A DNA stretch of 64,000 nt, taken from the NCBI RefSeq assembly GCF_030161595.1, contig NZ_BSUM01000001.1, positions 372,001 to 436,000 on the forward strand, given 5' to 3'. Positions 52,729 to 61,093 of this stretch are shown in pieces (positions within the stretch are counted from its first letter, which is position 1; every line of letters starts with the position of its first letter). The position numbers and the translations under genes were made by a program. The DNA is from Litorihabitans aurantiacus (lineage in GTDB: Bacteria; Actinomycetota; Actinomycetes; Actinomycetales; Beutenbergiaceae). The notes below the pieces were generated by a model, which worked only from the letters and a program-made list of their open reading frames with translations, did no database searches and was not told where the DNA came from.

Positions 52729-53883
52729 CTACCCCGCCCGCGCCTCGCGCGGGACCGGCAGCTCCGCCGTCGTGCCCTCGCCGGCCCGGACCAGCGGGCT
52801 CGCGGGCCGCGTGCGGCGCGGCCGGTAGACCACGCGCGAGTGGAAGACGAACCGGGCCAGGAACGCGACCACGAGCGTCGCCGCCTGGGCGAGGACGCTG
52901 GGGATCCGGGCCGCCTCAACCAGTAGCACGAGCACCGGGAGCCGCAGCGCCGCCTCGCTCGCGTTGAAGGCGAACGACGTCGCGAAGCGCCGGGCCACCG
53001 ACCGGCCCTCGTGCCGGAGGTCGCGGAAGACGAACGCCTCCTGCAGCACGAAGTTCCCGACGATCGTGAGAACGGCGGCGGCGATCGCCGCGACCACGTA
53101 CGAGCTCCCGAGCGCGATGAGACCCGCCATGATCGCGAGGTTCGCGACGGCGCCGAGCGCCCCGATCAGCGCGAACGCGGGCATCCGGCCGAAGCGCAGG
53201 CGCGCGACCTGCCGTACGAAGCGCACGCCCTGGCTCAGCGTCGCCTTGGACTCCCCGGCGAACCGCTCGCCGAAGACGAACGGCTCCTCCACCACCACGA
53301 GGCTCTGGCGGGCCAGGATCTCCAGCAGGATCTTGAACCCCTCGGGGCGCAGCCCGGCGAGGTCGATCCGGGTGCGGTCCAGCGCGAAGAAGCCCGTCAT
53401 CGGATCGGTGCAGTCCCGCAGCCGCCGGGGGAACATCGCCCGGGTGAGCGCGATCGAGGCGCTCGAGACCAGGCGACGGCGCGCGTCGGCGAGACCCTCG
53501 CTGCTCCCTCCGGGGGCGCGGCGCGAGGCGACGACGACGTCGGCCGCGGTCTCCCGGCCCGTCTCCAGCAGGACCGGCACGAGCTCGGGCGGGTGCTGCA
53601 GGTCGCCGTCCATCACCACGCACCAGCGGTGCTGCGCCGCGCGCAGGCCCTCGACGACCGCCCCGCTCAGCCCGCCGACCGCCTCCGTGCGGTGGATGAG
53701 TCGCACCTCGACGGCGCTCGCGGCGGCGACCTCACGGATGGTCTCGGGCGTGGTGTCGGTGGAGTCGTCGACGAACAGGATCTCCGAGCCCTCGGGGACC
53801 GAGGCGGCCAGGCGCCGCACGAGCTCGGCGACGTTCGGGCCCTCGTTGAACGTGGGGACGATGACGGTGGCGGCGCTGCTCAC
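52729..53883 (-). CDS. Polyprenol-phosphate sugar synthase fused to GtrA domain
   Basis: A 384-residue two-domain protein. Residues 1-230 are a GT2 domain of the dolichol-phosphate mannose synthase type: VIVPTFNEGPNVAELV, LFVDDSTDTTPETI, CVVMDGDLQHPPE (DxD) and LRDCTDPMTGFFALDR. Residues 240-355 are a GtrA-like four-span membrane domain (FALIGALGAVANLAIMAG, VGNFVLQEAFVFRDLRH). It should charge a polyprenol phosphate with a sugar, the donor for the GT39 enzyme upstream. GTG at 53883 overlaps the GT39 stop by 4 nt. Last gene of the leftward glycan operon. Confidence 0.9.
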   Translation of the reverse strand: MSSAATVIVPTFNEGPNVAELVRRLAASVPEGSEILFVDDSTDTTPETIREVAAASAVEVRLIHRTEAVGGLSGAVVEGLRAAQHRWCVVMDGDLQHPPELVPVLLETGRETAADVVVASRRAPGGSSEGLADARRRLVSSASIALTRAMFPRRLRDCTDPMTGFFALDRTRIDLAGLRPEGFKILLEILARQSLVVVEEPFVFGERFAGESKATLSQGVRFVRQVARLRFGRMPAFALIGALGAVANLAIMAGLIALGSSYVVAAIAAAVLTIVGNFVLQEAFVFRDLRHEGRSVARRFATSFAFNASEAALRLPVLVLLVEAARIPSVLAQAATLVVAFLARFVFHSRVVYRPRRTRPASPLVRAGEGTTAELPVPREARAG

Positions 53884-55576
53884 GGCTGCTGCTCCTGCGG
53901 GTCGGTGGTCACGGAGGTGGTGGGGGTGGCGGAGGAGTTGGTTGGTGGCACGATCTCGCGCACGTTCCAGTCGCCGAACGAGGCGACCACGCGCGAGCTG
54001 TCCATGGCCTGCCGCATCTGCGTCAGGCCGAGGTCGTCGATCATCGGATCGACCGAGGGGCCCTCGAGGATCCACTCGAGGTCCTGCCAGCCCCCGGGGT
54101 GGGCGGCGGGGAACGCGGTGTCGAGGTCGACCTTCTCGATCGCGACGACGTTCCACGGCCCGCCGCGCCCCTGGTCCTGCACCGCGTCCCAGGCCGAGAA
54201 GGGCACGACGACGTCGTCGCTGGCGGGGACGTTCGCCCTGACCCAGGCCACGGCGTCGCGCCAGTCCTGGTTCGCCTGCGCCGTCGCGAGCGGCAGGCTG
54301 CGCTCGCGCACCTCCGGGGCGAGCACGACTGCGGTGCCAGCCACCGCGGCCACGCCCAGCACGGCCGTCGCGGCGGTGCGCGCGCGGGCGCCCAGGAGCT
54401 CCGGCCGGTGGCGCTGGACGCCGTCGAGCGCGGTGGACAGCGCGCGCCACGCGTGCGTCGCCCCGGCGGCCGCCGCGACCGCGAGGAGGGGGACGAGCCC
54501 GATCACGTACATGGCCGGCAGGTAGCCCTCGCCGAGGAACGCGGGCGCCGCCCACCCCAGCAGCGCGACCGGCACCCACCAGGTGCGGCGGACGAACGCG
54601 CAGACGACGGCGCCCACCACCCCGGCCACCACCAGCGCACCACCCTGCTCGAGCCAGCCCGAGACGAGGGCGTGGCGGGGGAGGTCGGGTCCCAGAACGA
54701 GCCCGACGTCGCACGGGACTCGAACTGGAAGCGCAGCCCGCCCTCGAGCGAGACGCGGTCCGGCCCCGCCAGGAGCTCGCCTCGCAGCAGCGCGAGCAGG
54801 GGGAAGAACGAGAAGACGAGGGCCCCGGCGGCGGCGAAGCCGGTGACCGAGAACCGCCGCCCGCGCCAGAACGGGCCGGTGCGCTGACCGAGCAGCAGCG
54901 CCAGGAGCACCGCCGGGCCGGCGACGGCGAACGTCAGCTTGGTCAGCAGCGCGGCACCCATCGCGGCGCCGGCACCGACGTGGGCCCACATCTGGCGGCG
55001 CGGCGACAGCGCCAGCCAGAGCGCGAGCAGCACCCACGGCACGGCCACGTTGTCGAGGAAGACCTGGCGGCCGACCGTCAGGGCGAGCGGCGACGTCGCG
55101 AACGCCGCCGCGGCCAGGACGGCCACGACCTGCGGCGCCCGCACGCGGCGTGCGAGGAGGTAGACGAGCGTGGCGGTGAGCGCGAACAGGACGCCGGCGA
55201 CGACACGCGTGGCCGCGATGCCGGACCCGTCGCCGACGCCCAGCGCGCGGGGGATCGCCGCCAGGGCCGCGATCTGGAACCACCCGAACGGCGGGTGGTC
55301 GTACCAGTAGGTGTAGGGCCCGAGCGCGCCGTCGGCCGCGGCTAGCGCCTGCGCCGTGTAGATGCCCTCGTCGTCGGCGAAGGCGGTGGCCTCGACGACG
55401 TTCCACAGCCCGAGCGTCAGGGCGCCGACGGCGACGGCCGAGCCGACCGCGCGGTCGCTCGTCAGGCGGCGGCGCCACGGGCTGGTGGTGCTGGGCGCGA
55501 CGCCGTCGGGCGCCGTCGGCGTGAGGTCGGCGGAGGGGGCGACGGCGACGCGCGCGGGGACGAGGGTGGTGCTCAT
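53880..55576 (-). CDS. GT39-like (ArnT/PMT) membrane glycosyltransferase, frame broken once
   Basis: About 565 residues when repaired, with roughly 10-12 membrane spans. The first lumenal loop has ATAFADDEGIYTAQALAAAD and YTYWYDHPPFGWFQIAAL, the acidic and aromatic motifs of GT39/GT83 enzymes that use polyprenol-phosphate sugars. The frame changes after SFWDPTSP at the run 54677-54681; one more base continues it as RHALVSGWLEQGGALVV. The C-terminal periplasmic domain contains QDWRDAVAWVRANVPASDDV. ATG at 55576 overlaps the previous stop (ATGA). The downstream GT2-GtrA protein probably supplies its donor. Confidence 0.85.
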
Positions 55577-56841
55577 GCGGCGATCCCTGTTCGTTCGGGG
55601 CTGAGGTGGCGGCCCGCGTGCTCGGTCTTCTCCCACCGCAGGTCCCCGCGCCGCAGCCGCACGTAGGCGCGGAGCGTGGCGAAGGCGAGCAGGAGCTGGA
55701 AGGGGATGGTGCTCAGCACCAGGACGACGTAGTCGCGCACCCCGACGGCGAGCCCGTGGTCGCGGCCGAGCTCGCGCAGCATGCACGCCTCGAGCGCGAC
55801 GGTCGCGAGGGTGACCACGAGCGGCAGGAACGTGATCATCGCGACCGGGAGCGGGAAGGAGCCCAGCAGCGCCAGGGCGACCGAGATCGGCACGACGACG
55901 CCGGTGACGGCCACGAGGTGCTGCTGGGTCAGTGTCCAGCGGGCCGCGAGGCGCTCGCGGGCGGTCGGCAGCCGCCGCCACTCCTGCTTGCCGTACACCT
56001 GGAAGAAGCCCAGTGCCCACCGGGTGCGCTGCTTCACGAACGCGGGCACGTCCTCCGGCGTCTCCTCCCGGGTGGCGAGCGCGGGGCTGTAGGCGACGCT
56101 GATCCGGTGCCCGTGCGAGGAGAGCCGCACGCCCAGCTCGCAGTCCTCCGCCAGGCAGTCCTCGTCCCAGCCGCCCATGCTCAGCAGCAGCTCGCGGCGC
56201 ACGAAGACGGTGGTGCCGCCGAGCGGGATGAACCCGAGCCGCTCCTGCAGGTGCAGCCGCGAGGAGAACCAGATGAAGTACTCCAGGCAGTTGCGCAGGG
56301 CGAACCAGGAGTCGCGGTGGTTGACGAGCTGGACGGCGCCCTGGACCGCGGCGCTCTGGGTGCGGCGGAAGGTGTTGTCGATGTTGCTCAGGAGGTCGGG
56401 CGCGGCGATCGACTCGGCGTCGAACACGCCCACGACGTCGCCCGTGCACTCGGCCAGGGCCGTGTTGAGCTGGCGGGGCTTGTTCTTCACGGGGTGGGTG
56501 TCGACGCTGACGCGCACCTGAAGCGGGTGCTCGGCGGCGATCCGCTCGGCCACCGCCCAGGTCCCGGGGTCGTCGTGCCCCACGGAGATGACGACCTCGA
56601 CGTCGTCGTGCGTCTGCGCCAGGAGCTTCTCGATCGTGGCGCGCACGACCGGCTCGCTCTCGTGCCGGCACGGCACGATGATCGAGAAGCTGAGGCCGTG
56701 GCGGCCGTCGGTGTCGGGGAACCTCGTGCGTTCGCGCGACTCGGGGTGCCACCAGGCGTAGGTGGCCACGACGAGGGTGCTCAGCGACAGCGCGAGCAGG
56801 ATCAGCGCGACGACGACGAGCACGACGGACTGGAGGATCAC
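55573..56841 (-). CDS. Processive GT2 glycosyltransferase (cellulose/chitin-synthase-like)
   Basis: A 422-residue membrane enzyme. N-terminal span, then the GT2 core: SIIVPCRHESEPVVRATI, VVISVGHDDPG, GVFDAESIAAPDLL (first conserved Asp pair), AEDCELGVRL (ED motif) and VKQRTRWALGF (Q-x-x-R-W). These four marks define processive beta-glycan synthases such as cellulose and hyaluronan synthases. Three more spans follow. It is in one operon with the AA5 oxidase homologue, the same pairing as cslA and glxA of Streptomyces, though no UDP-sugar specificity can be read here. Confidence 0.88.
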   Translation of the reverse strand: MILQSVVLVVVALILLALSLSTLVVATYAWWHPESRERTRFPDTDGRHGLSFSIIVPCRHESEPVVRATIEKLLAQTHDDVEVVISVGHDDPGTWAVAERIAAEHPLQVRVSVDTHPVKNKPRQLNTALAECTGDVVGVFDAESIAAPDLLSNIDNTFRRTQSAAVQGAVQLVNHRDSWFALRNCLEYFIWFSSRLHLQERLGFIPLGGTTVFVRRELLLSMGGWDEDCLAEDCELGVRLSSHGHRISVAYSPALATREETPEDVPAFVKQRTRWALGFFQVYGKQEWRRLPTARERLAARWTLTQQHLVAVTGVVVPISVALALLGSFPLPVAMITFLPLVVTLATVALEACMLRELGRDHGLAVGVRDYVVLVLSTIPFQLLLAFATLRAYVRLRRGDLRWEKTEHAGRHLSPERTGIAA

Positions 56842-56881
56842 GGTCGGTCTCCTTCGGGACGGGCGGGGGCGGAGGGCGGGG

Positions 56882-57601
56882 TCACGCGGCGACGCACGCG
56901 ACGCCGTCGCCCTCGAGGTCGAGGCCGAACGGGTCCGCCTCGGCGGGGTCCGAGCCGGCGCGGACGGCGATGCCGTCGGGGAAGTACGTCAGGAGCTCGG
57001 TGCAGGTCCACGGGTGGGGCATGGAGGACAGCTCCAGGCCGGCGTCGACCATCTCTGCGGCGTGCGCGGCCATGCTCGGCGGGATGAGCGGCAGGCACTG
57101 TCCGGCCGCGCCGTAGCCCGGGTGGCAACCGCCGAGCGATGCGGCGGACTCGACCACCTCGGACGGGTCGATCGCGCCCCGCGGCTCGCCCAGGGCGTCC
57201 GCGCCCGAGCGCACCTCGGCGGCCGGGGCGTTCGCGACCTCGAGCAGGCCGGTCTGCGTCGGAGCCGCCATCGCGTGCCCGTCCGGCGGGGCGGGCGGGT
57301 CGGGGACCGGGGTGCCGGTGGGCGACGGCGCGGGGCCGGGGGTGGCTGTGGTCGCCGGGTCGTCAGCGCCGGGGGTCGCGGTGGGTCCGGCGTCGCCGTC
57401 GGCCTCGTCCCGGCTGTCGACCGGGGCCGACGGGGAGTGCCCGGCGTGGGGCGAGGAGGACCCGCCGTCGGCCGCGGGGCGGTCGGTGCGCGCCCCGCCG
57501 AGGACGAGGACGGCGGCCACGACCAGCACGAGCAGGGGCACGACGGCGAGCAGGAGTCGCCGCCGTCCGGCGAGCGCGGTCGGACGCGAGGGCGCGCTCA
57601 C
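56882..57601 (-). CDS. Membrane-anchored protein with Excalibur-like calcium motif
   Basis: A 239-residue protein with an N-terminal span (LLLAVVPLLVLVVAAVLVLGG), a disordered Pro/Thr/Ala/Asp region to about residue 110, and a small cysteine-containing domain (GGCHPGYGAAGQCLPLIPP, HPWTCTELLTYFPDG) that ends with DLEGDGVACVAA. The D-x-D-G-x-x-C ending matches the Excalibur calcium-binding motif of surface proteins. GTG at 57601 overlaps the oxidase stop by 4 nt (GTGA). Placement between oxidase and synthase suggests an accessory role at the cell surface. Confidence 0.75.
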   Translation of the reverse strand: MSAPSRPTALAGRRRLLLAVVPLLVLVVAAVLVLGGARTDRPAADGGSSSPHAGHSPSAPVDSRDEADGDAGPTATPGADDPATTATPGPAPSPTGTPVPDPPAPPDGHAMAAPTQTGLLEVANAPAAEVRSGADALGEPRGAIDPSEVVESAASLGGCHPGYGAAGQCLPLIPPSMAAHAAEMVDAGLELSSMPHPWTCTELLTYFPDGIAVRAGSDPAEADPFGLDLEGDGVACVAA

Positions 57602-60152
57602 GAGACCCACACCCAGGAGGCGATGGACGGTACGCCGTCGGTGTCGAGCACGGTGAGCATGTACGGGCCGGGAGGCAGGAGGTCGGGGTCGTCCGGGACC
57701 TGCGCGGTCAGCGTGCCCTCGCCCGCGACGGGGACGTCGACGAGGCGGGCGTTGGTGTCGGTCTGGTGGGTGGAGGACATCGGCGACATCAGCGAGGCGG
57801 AGGCGATCTCGCCGTCGACCTCGAGCTGCACCGTCTCGCCGTAGGTGACCGCCTCGGGCGCGTCGGTGATGGTGGGGCGCTCCCCGGCGTGGAGGTAGGG
57901 CGGGGAGTAGACGGAGACGCGCATCTCGTAGGAGTTGTCACCGGGGTTGGACCCGAAGACGGCGACCCGGCCGTCGGCCAGGACGACCGCGGTGGAGTGG
58001 TAGTTGCGCCCGACCGGGTCGGGCACGACGGGCGTCCAGCCGTCGGTCTCGGGGTCGTAGAGGGCGGCGGTGCGGACGTCGCCGGTGCGGTTGTGGGTGG
58101 CGCCGTTGGCGGCCAGGACGCTGCGGTCGGGGAGGTTGACGAGGTTGACGTAGGTCTTGCCGGGTCCGGGGAGGTCCTCGACCGGGGTGTAGGCCGGCTG
58201 GGGGTCGGACAGGTCGATGACGTCGGCCAGGCTGATGGCGGGTGCGTTGAGCTCGGTGTGCCCGCCGCCGACGATGAGGACGCGCTGGTCCTGGGCGGGG
58301 GGCAGGAGGACGGAGGCGGCCTGGTCGCGCAGGTCTTTCTCGCGCAGGCCGGGGACGTCCCAGATCTGGGCGGTGCGCCAGTCGTAGAGGGAGGCGCCGG
58401 TGCCGGGTAGTCCGTTGCCGAAGGTGTGGGCGCCGGCGTAGAAGAGCATGCCGTCCTCCAGGAGGTACATGTGGGGGTAGGTGCCCCAGTAGCTCCAGGT
58501 CTGGGGGACCTGGTTCGACGGAAGCCAGGTCATGGTGGAGGTGTCGAACATCTGGGTCAGGACGGTGCCCTCGGCCTTCTCGTCGATGCCGCCGGCGGCC
58601 CAGACGTCGCCGTTGCCGAGCTTGGTCAGGGTCGGGTACCAGTGGGCGCCGGCCATGTCCGAGGTCGGGTGGAAGGCGTCGTCGGTGGGGTCGAAGTAGT
58701 AGCTGGCGTCGCTGCCGCCGAAGGTGGTGGGGCCGTCGTCCTCGCCGGGGTAGGTCTCGGTGCCGCCGGAGATGAGGACCTTGCCGTCGGGGAGCGTGAC
58801 GTGCCCGGAGCAGAACATGTCGTAGGGGACGTCCAGCTCCGTGTAGGTGTCGTCGGTCGGGTCCCAGACCGCAGCGGTGAACGAGCCGGCGTCGAACCGC
58901 GCCTCGTCGTTGCCGGAGCCGGCGATCAGCAGCACGCGGCCGTCGGAGAGCAGGGTGGTGTGCATCGCGCGCACCGGCATCTCGGCGCCCTGCACCTCCC
59001 AGGAACCGAGCTGGGCCGCCTCGCCCTCGGGCACGGGCTCCGAACCGATCTCGGTCAGCTCGTGGCCGGTGGTGAGGAGCTCGCCGTCGGAGGCGAGGGA
59101 GACGCCGAAGGAGATGCGGTCCACGCCGGCGGGGATCTCGGGCAGCGCGACCGTGCGCCGCTCCCACCCCGTCGTGGCGGGCAGCGCCGCGAGCTCGGTC
59201 CAGTACGACCAGCCCTGGCCGGGCACGTGGCGGAAGGCGGTCATGCTCGTGGCGGTGCCGGTCGAGCGGTAGCGCACGGTGGCCTCGTACAGGCCGCCCG
59301 CCCGGACGGTCGGGGCGCACTCGGCCGTCTCGGCGTGGATGGCCTTGACGTCGCCGGTGACGCGTCCGGTGACGCCGAGGGCGAACGATCGCGCGCCGGC
59401 GGGGGCGTCCTCGGGCACGTCGTCGGAGTAGGACTGCGTCACCGTGGCCTCGCCCCAGCCGGCGCGCACGAGGCACTCCCGGCCGTCCGGCAGCAGCCAC
59501 GGGTTCCCGACGGCGGCGGTGTCGCCGTCATCGCCGTCGCCGTCGTCGCCCGGGGCGGGTGCCGGATCGACCTCGGGTGCCGGGCCGTTTCCGGGAGCGC
59601 CGGCGGTGGGCGTGAGCGAGTAGTCGTCGGTGGTCAGCGTCCCGGTGGCGCCCAGGGACAGGCCGAACGCCAGGCGCAGCGTGCCGGCGGGCACCGCGGG
59701 CGTCGTGCCCGCGGCGGTGCGCCACTCCGCGCTCGCCGCGTGGCGGCCGAGGTCGCCCCAGTAGGTCCAGCCGTCCGCGGTCTGGCGGAACACGGTCAGG
59801 GAGACCGGAACCGTGGCGGTGTACCAGGCCGACAGGTCGTAGGTCTGACCGGGCGTCACCACGGGGGCGCACGCGTCGGTCTCGGAGGTCAGGAGCTTGC
59901 GGTCGCCGCCCTGGTGCTCGGCGATCGTCACGGAGACCGCACGCCCGCCGTCGCGGCCCTCGGTGAGCGCCCACGCGCCCTCGGAGCCCCATCCGGCGGT
60001 CGTGAAGCAGGTCGGCCAGGCCTCGCCCTCCTCGAGCGACCCGTTCACGACCAGCTCCTCGGGGGCGGCGGCCGCCCCGGGAGGGCGGCGACGGACGCGG
60101 CCGACACCAGTCCTCCGAGCGCGACGAATGCGGCGACGTGAGATCTTCTCAC
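57598..60152 (-). CDS. AA5 copper radical oxidase homologue (GlxA/galactose oxidase-like), frame broken in signal peptide
   Basis: About 851 residues when repaired. The signal peptide starts at GTG 60152 (RRSHVAAFVALGGLVSA); one more base in the run 60075-60078 joins it to AAAAPEELVVNGS. Two carbohydrate-binding-like beta-sandwich repeats cover about residues 30-340, each with a WTYWGDL or WSYWTEL block. A kelch propeller follows, then a C-terminal DUF1929-type domain. All radical-copper residues seem present: Cys in MFCSGH (codon 58810-58812), cross-link Tyr in HWYPTLT (58636-58638), Tyr-His in RNYHST (57997-58002) and His in STHQTD (57766-57768). Expected to oxidise a glycan alcohol to aldehyde outside the cell. 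First gene of the glycan operon. Confidence 0.88.
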
Positions 60153-60808
60153 CGGGGCTCCCTGAATTGTTGTGGTGGCGGTGCCACAAGCCAGGGAATG
60201 CGTGCCCCCGATGAGTGCGACAAATTTCTCTCGCGTCTCGCGCGGATGATCGACCTCGATGACGTGAATCCGCCGAGCGCTGACGGGTATTCACGCTACC
60301 GACGCATCTGCGACTGCCCGGACGGATCCGGTCATCTTGAGGAGGACCTGATGAGACTTTCCCTCGCGCAGGTGTACGCGCTGTCAACCCCTGAGGGTCT
60401 GCGCCGGAACGGAGCCACCCCTGAGGAGTGTTCGGACAGGCGCACCATCGGCGCAGGAATCGGCGGGAGACGGGGGCGGGACGGTGCGCGCGACGGTGCG
60501 CGGCACGAGCGCCGCCGCGTCTGACCACCCGCGTCGCTTGACCTGGGTGAAGGGTCGATTTGACGCCGGGCCGCAAGAGGTGCGGGGCGTGTCGGATCGC
60601 ATCGGGCGCGGTGGTGACGGCGCCGACGGGAGATTCAGCGTCGGTGCCCGGCGGCGCGCGGACGACTGCCGTCCGAATGGTGGATGACTGGCCGTGACAG
60701 CGCTAACAAGCCGGACGGTGCAGTGACCGGTCGGGCAACCTTGAGATATTGTCAGAGGTCCCTAAGGCTCCTTTTCAGGGCGTGGGGATCGACCTAGTGT
60801 CTTCGCCT
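60153..60808. promoter_or_regulatory. 656-bp regulatory region between glycan operon and zinc-ribbon gene
   Basis: I see no well-supported gene. A 57-codon frame at 60351-60524 has a GAGGAGG ribosome site eight bases upstream, but its product turns into a low-complexity Arg/Gly/Asp tail. ACCCCTGAGG occurs twice (about 60388 and 60417). A LacI-type operator candidate lies at 60695-60708. The segment must hold the leftward promoter of the oxidase operon and the rightward promoter of the zinc-ribbon gene. Confidence 0.45.
60695..60708. promoter_or_regulatory. LacI/CebR-type operator candidate TGACAGCGCTAACA
   Basis: A 14-bp imperfect palindrome around AGCGCT with TG/CA ends. CebR-like repressors of actinobacteria bind the related TGGGAGCGCTCCCA. 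It lies between the oxidase operon and the zinc-ribbon gene. The regulator is unknown; the LacI protein at the window end has a different operator. Confidence 0.35.
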
Positions 60809-60985
60809 ATGCATCGATTGACCGAGCAGGCGATCAGGGCGCGCTGGGAACGGGCGGGCCGACCCTGGTGCGCCCACCTCTGGGTGGAGCGGTCTCTGAC
60901 GGCGAGCGAACGTCGCGGGATGCTGGTGTGCCACTTCTGCGGTCGGTCGTGGCCGGTCGGTACCCCGGCGCCGTCGTCGGACTGA
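60809..60985 (+). CDS. Small zinc-ribbon-like protein
   Basis: A 58-residue protein (HRLTEQAIRARWERAGRPWC) with Cys residues in WCAHLW and VCHFCGRSW, so CxxH-like plus CxxC, a possible zinc site. No family recognised. ATG at 60809 is chosen because a -10-like TAGTGT lies at 60796-60801, only about 8 nt upstream, suggesting a leaderless message. The longer in-frame reading from 60749 lacks a start context. A strong bidirectional terminator follows. Confidence 0.6.
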   Translation: MHRLTEQAIRARWERAGRPWCAHLWVERSLTASERRGMLVCHFCGRSWPVGTPAPSSD

Positions 60986-61016
60986 ACCGCTCCGTGCCAC
61001 GCGCACCGGGTGGCAA

Positions 61017-61065
61017 CCACGACACCGCCCCGGCAGGTCTCGAACCTGCCGGGGCGGCGTCGTGG
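61017..61065. terminator. Bidirectional terminator
   Basis: CCGCCCCGGCAGGT (61025-61038) pairs perfectly with 61044-61057 around loop CTCGA; the outer CCACGAC/GTCGTGG (61017-61023 and 61059-61065) extends the stem past one mismatch. It serves the converging zinc-ribbon gene and the leftward GH43-like gene. Confidence 0.85.
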
Positions 61066-61093
61066 GCGGACCGCGCAGCGCGGACGCGAGGGC

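Noticed and set aside
60351-60524. 57-codon frame with a good ribosome site upstream of the oxidase operon
   Set aside because: After about 30 residues the product becomes low-complexity Arg/Gly/Asp sequence; no homologous motif, so kept only as part of the regulatory region.
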